Below the pieces are notes generated by a model. That model saw only the letters and a program-made list of their open reading frames with translations. It ran no database searches and was not told the origin of the DNA. DNA of 7,083 nucleotides from Acidobacteriota bacterium (GTDB lineage: Bacteria; Acidobacteriota; Terriglobia; UBA7540). Of this stretch, positions 6,558 to 7,083 are shown in pieces. Location of the stretch: the NCBI GenBank assembly GCA_003224635.1, contig QHZK01000430.1:1-7083 (forward strand), read 5' to 3'. Position 1 is the stretch's first letter. Every line of letters starts with the position of its first letter. Position numbers and translations under genes: made by a program.

Positions 6558-6779
6558 ATGTTTTGTTGTGATGAGTTGCGGGGCTGGGTCGAGCAGGGCG
6601 CGCTGTATTACGGAACGAAACAACGCATTGACGACGGCCGCATCGCGAACGAGATCGACACCGAGTACTTCATCCGGTCGGCCTCCGGCCGCGGGTACTC
6701 CTACATCGGCATCAACTATTGCCCCTTCTGCGGCCGCGCCCTCTCGCACGGTCTCTGGATGGCGGAGAAGAAGAAGTGA
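6558..6779 (+). CDS. Small CPFCG zinc-ribbon-like protein, function unknown
   Basis: The 73-residue protein has two cysteine clusters: C3-C4 at the N terminus and C55-P-F-C58-G near the C terminus. It ends in a basic AEKKK tail. CPFCG(R/K) preceded by a hydrophobic strand (YSYIGINY) is a common knuckle in small zinc-ribbon proteins of bacteria and phages, and the N-terminal CC could complete a four-cysteine site; metal binding is therefore an inference. The start is well supported by AAGGAG at 6547-6552, 5 nt before the ATG. The same frame is open back to 6279, but that extension has no ribosome binding site near its start, overlaps the methyltransferase gene antisense and is rejected. The stop codon TGA (6777-6779) lies inside the following repeat. 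I do not recognise a specific function. Confidence 0.8.
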   Translation: MFCCDELRGWVEQGALYYGTKQRIDDGRIANEIDTEYFIRSASGRGYSYIGINYCPFCGRALSHGLWMAEKKK

Positions 6780-6888
6780 CAAGTGGCGAGTGGCAAGCAA
6801 AAACTCTGTTAACTCGCCACTTGCCACTAATCACTTGCCACTGTTTTTCGAGCTTGTCACTCGTCACTCGCCACTTGTCACTGCTCTT
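6776..6888. repeat. Inverted-repeat element, family A, copy 2
   Basis: The left end GTGACAAGTGGCGAG (6776-6790) is an exact reverse complement of CTCGCCACTTGTCAC (6867-6881), giving a 15-bp perfect terminal stem. The interior holds further CACTTGCCACT words (around 6817-6842) that can pair with GAGTGGCAAG at 6788-6797, and a TTGTCACTCGTCACT stretch. The right-end 17-mer CACTTGTCACTGCTCTT (6872-6888) is identical to that of the copy at 128-208. The element lies between two convergent genes and contains both their stop codons (TGA 6777-6779 on plus; TGA 6880-6878 on minus), so a bidirectional transcription end is a plausible role. Confidence 0.85.
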
Positions 6889-7083
6889 GAAACCGGATTT
6901 CCTTCAGCCGCGCCAGGGGCAGGGAAAAGTCGAAGACATCGGCGCTCGCCGGGTCGTAATGCTCGGTGATGCCGAGGACGCGGGCCTCCGCAGGCTTGTC
7001 GGTGGGCATCAGAAACTTGCCGGCCTCGATCTGGCCGCCCCGTAATGTAACTCTCAGTTGGCTCCCCTCAGCTTCGATGCGGG
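6878..7083 (-). CDS. Unidentified protein, C-terminal part only
   Basis: An open minus-strand frame enters from the right edge and stops at TGA 6880-6878, giving 67 whole codons of a longer protein. Visible text includes RIEAEGSQLRVTLRGGQIEA near the edge, then GKFLMPTDKPAEARVLGITE, HYDPASADVFDFSLPLARLK and finally EIRFQEQ. The composition is that of an ordinary soluble protein with alternating strand-like segments, and the frame shows strong G/C preference at third codon positions, as in the neighbouring genes. I recognise no family. The final codons (CAA GAG CAG TGA) lie in the shared right end of the repeat element, so the natural C terminus may have been reset by the repeat. Confidence 0.65.
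   Translation of the reverse strand, partial: RIEAEGSQLRVTLRGGQIEAGKFLMPTDKPAEARVLGITEHYDPASADVFDFSLPLARLKEIRFQEQ

Overview
The window is a GC-rich bacterial chromosomal segment with compact genes. The best guess at lineage is Acidobacteriota or a similar environmental Gram-negative. That rests on gene content and on short-period inverted intergenic repeats of a kind I associate with such genomes; there is no rRNA or other decisive marker, so the placement is an inference.

Left part (1-4351, plus strand). An intergenic region holds an inverted-repeat element (128-208) and a perfect TATAAT box (229-234). It is followed by a complete isoleucyl-tRNA synthetase gene, ileS (255-3164). ileS ends inside a second repeat element of a different family (CAGTT-based, period 7 bp; 3162-3252). 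Next comes a small overlapping gene pair that looks like a type II toxin-antitoxin module: a 62-residue antitoxin-like protein and a 106-residue RelE/ParE-family toxin. Then comes lspA, the lipoprotein signal peptidase. ileS followed by lspA is a widely conserved gene order, so the toxin-antitoxin pair and its neighbouring repeat look inserted into an old housekeeping pair.

Middle part (4352-6358, minus strand). A broken sensor gene carries two membrane segments, a CHASE3 sensor domain and a PAS domain. It has a frameshift and probably a small deletion inside PAS, and it stops just where a histidine-kinase core would be expected. Upstream of it on the same strand is an intact class I SAM-dependent methyltransferase.

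Right part (6359-7083). A 199-bp divergent spacer contains two strong GC-rich hairpins. It leads to a 73-residue plus-strand protein with a CPFCG zinc-ribbon-like motif and a good ribosome binding site. This gene converges on an unidentified minus-strand gene that runs off the window edge. A second copy of the first repeat family lies between the two and contains the stop codons of both.

The most noteworthy observation is that both repeat elements lying next to genes contain the stop codons of those genes (three genes in all), as if the elements settle exactly at gene ends or supply new ones.
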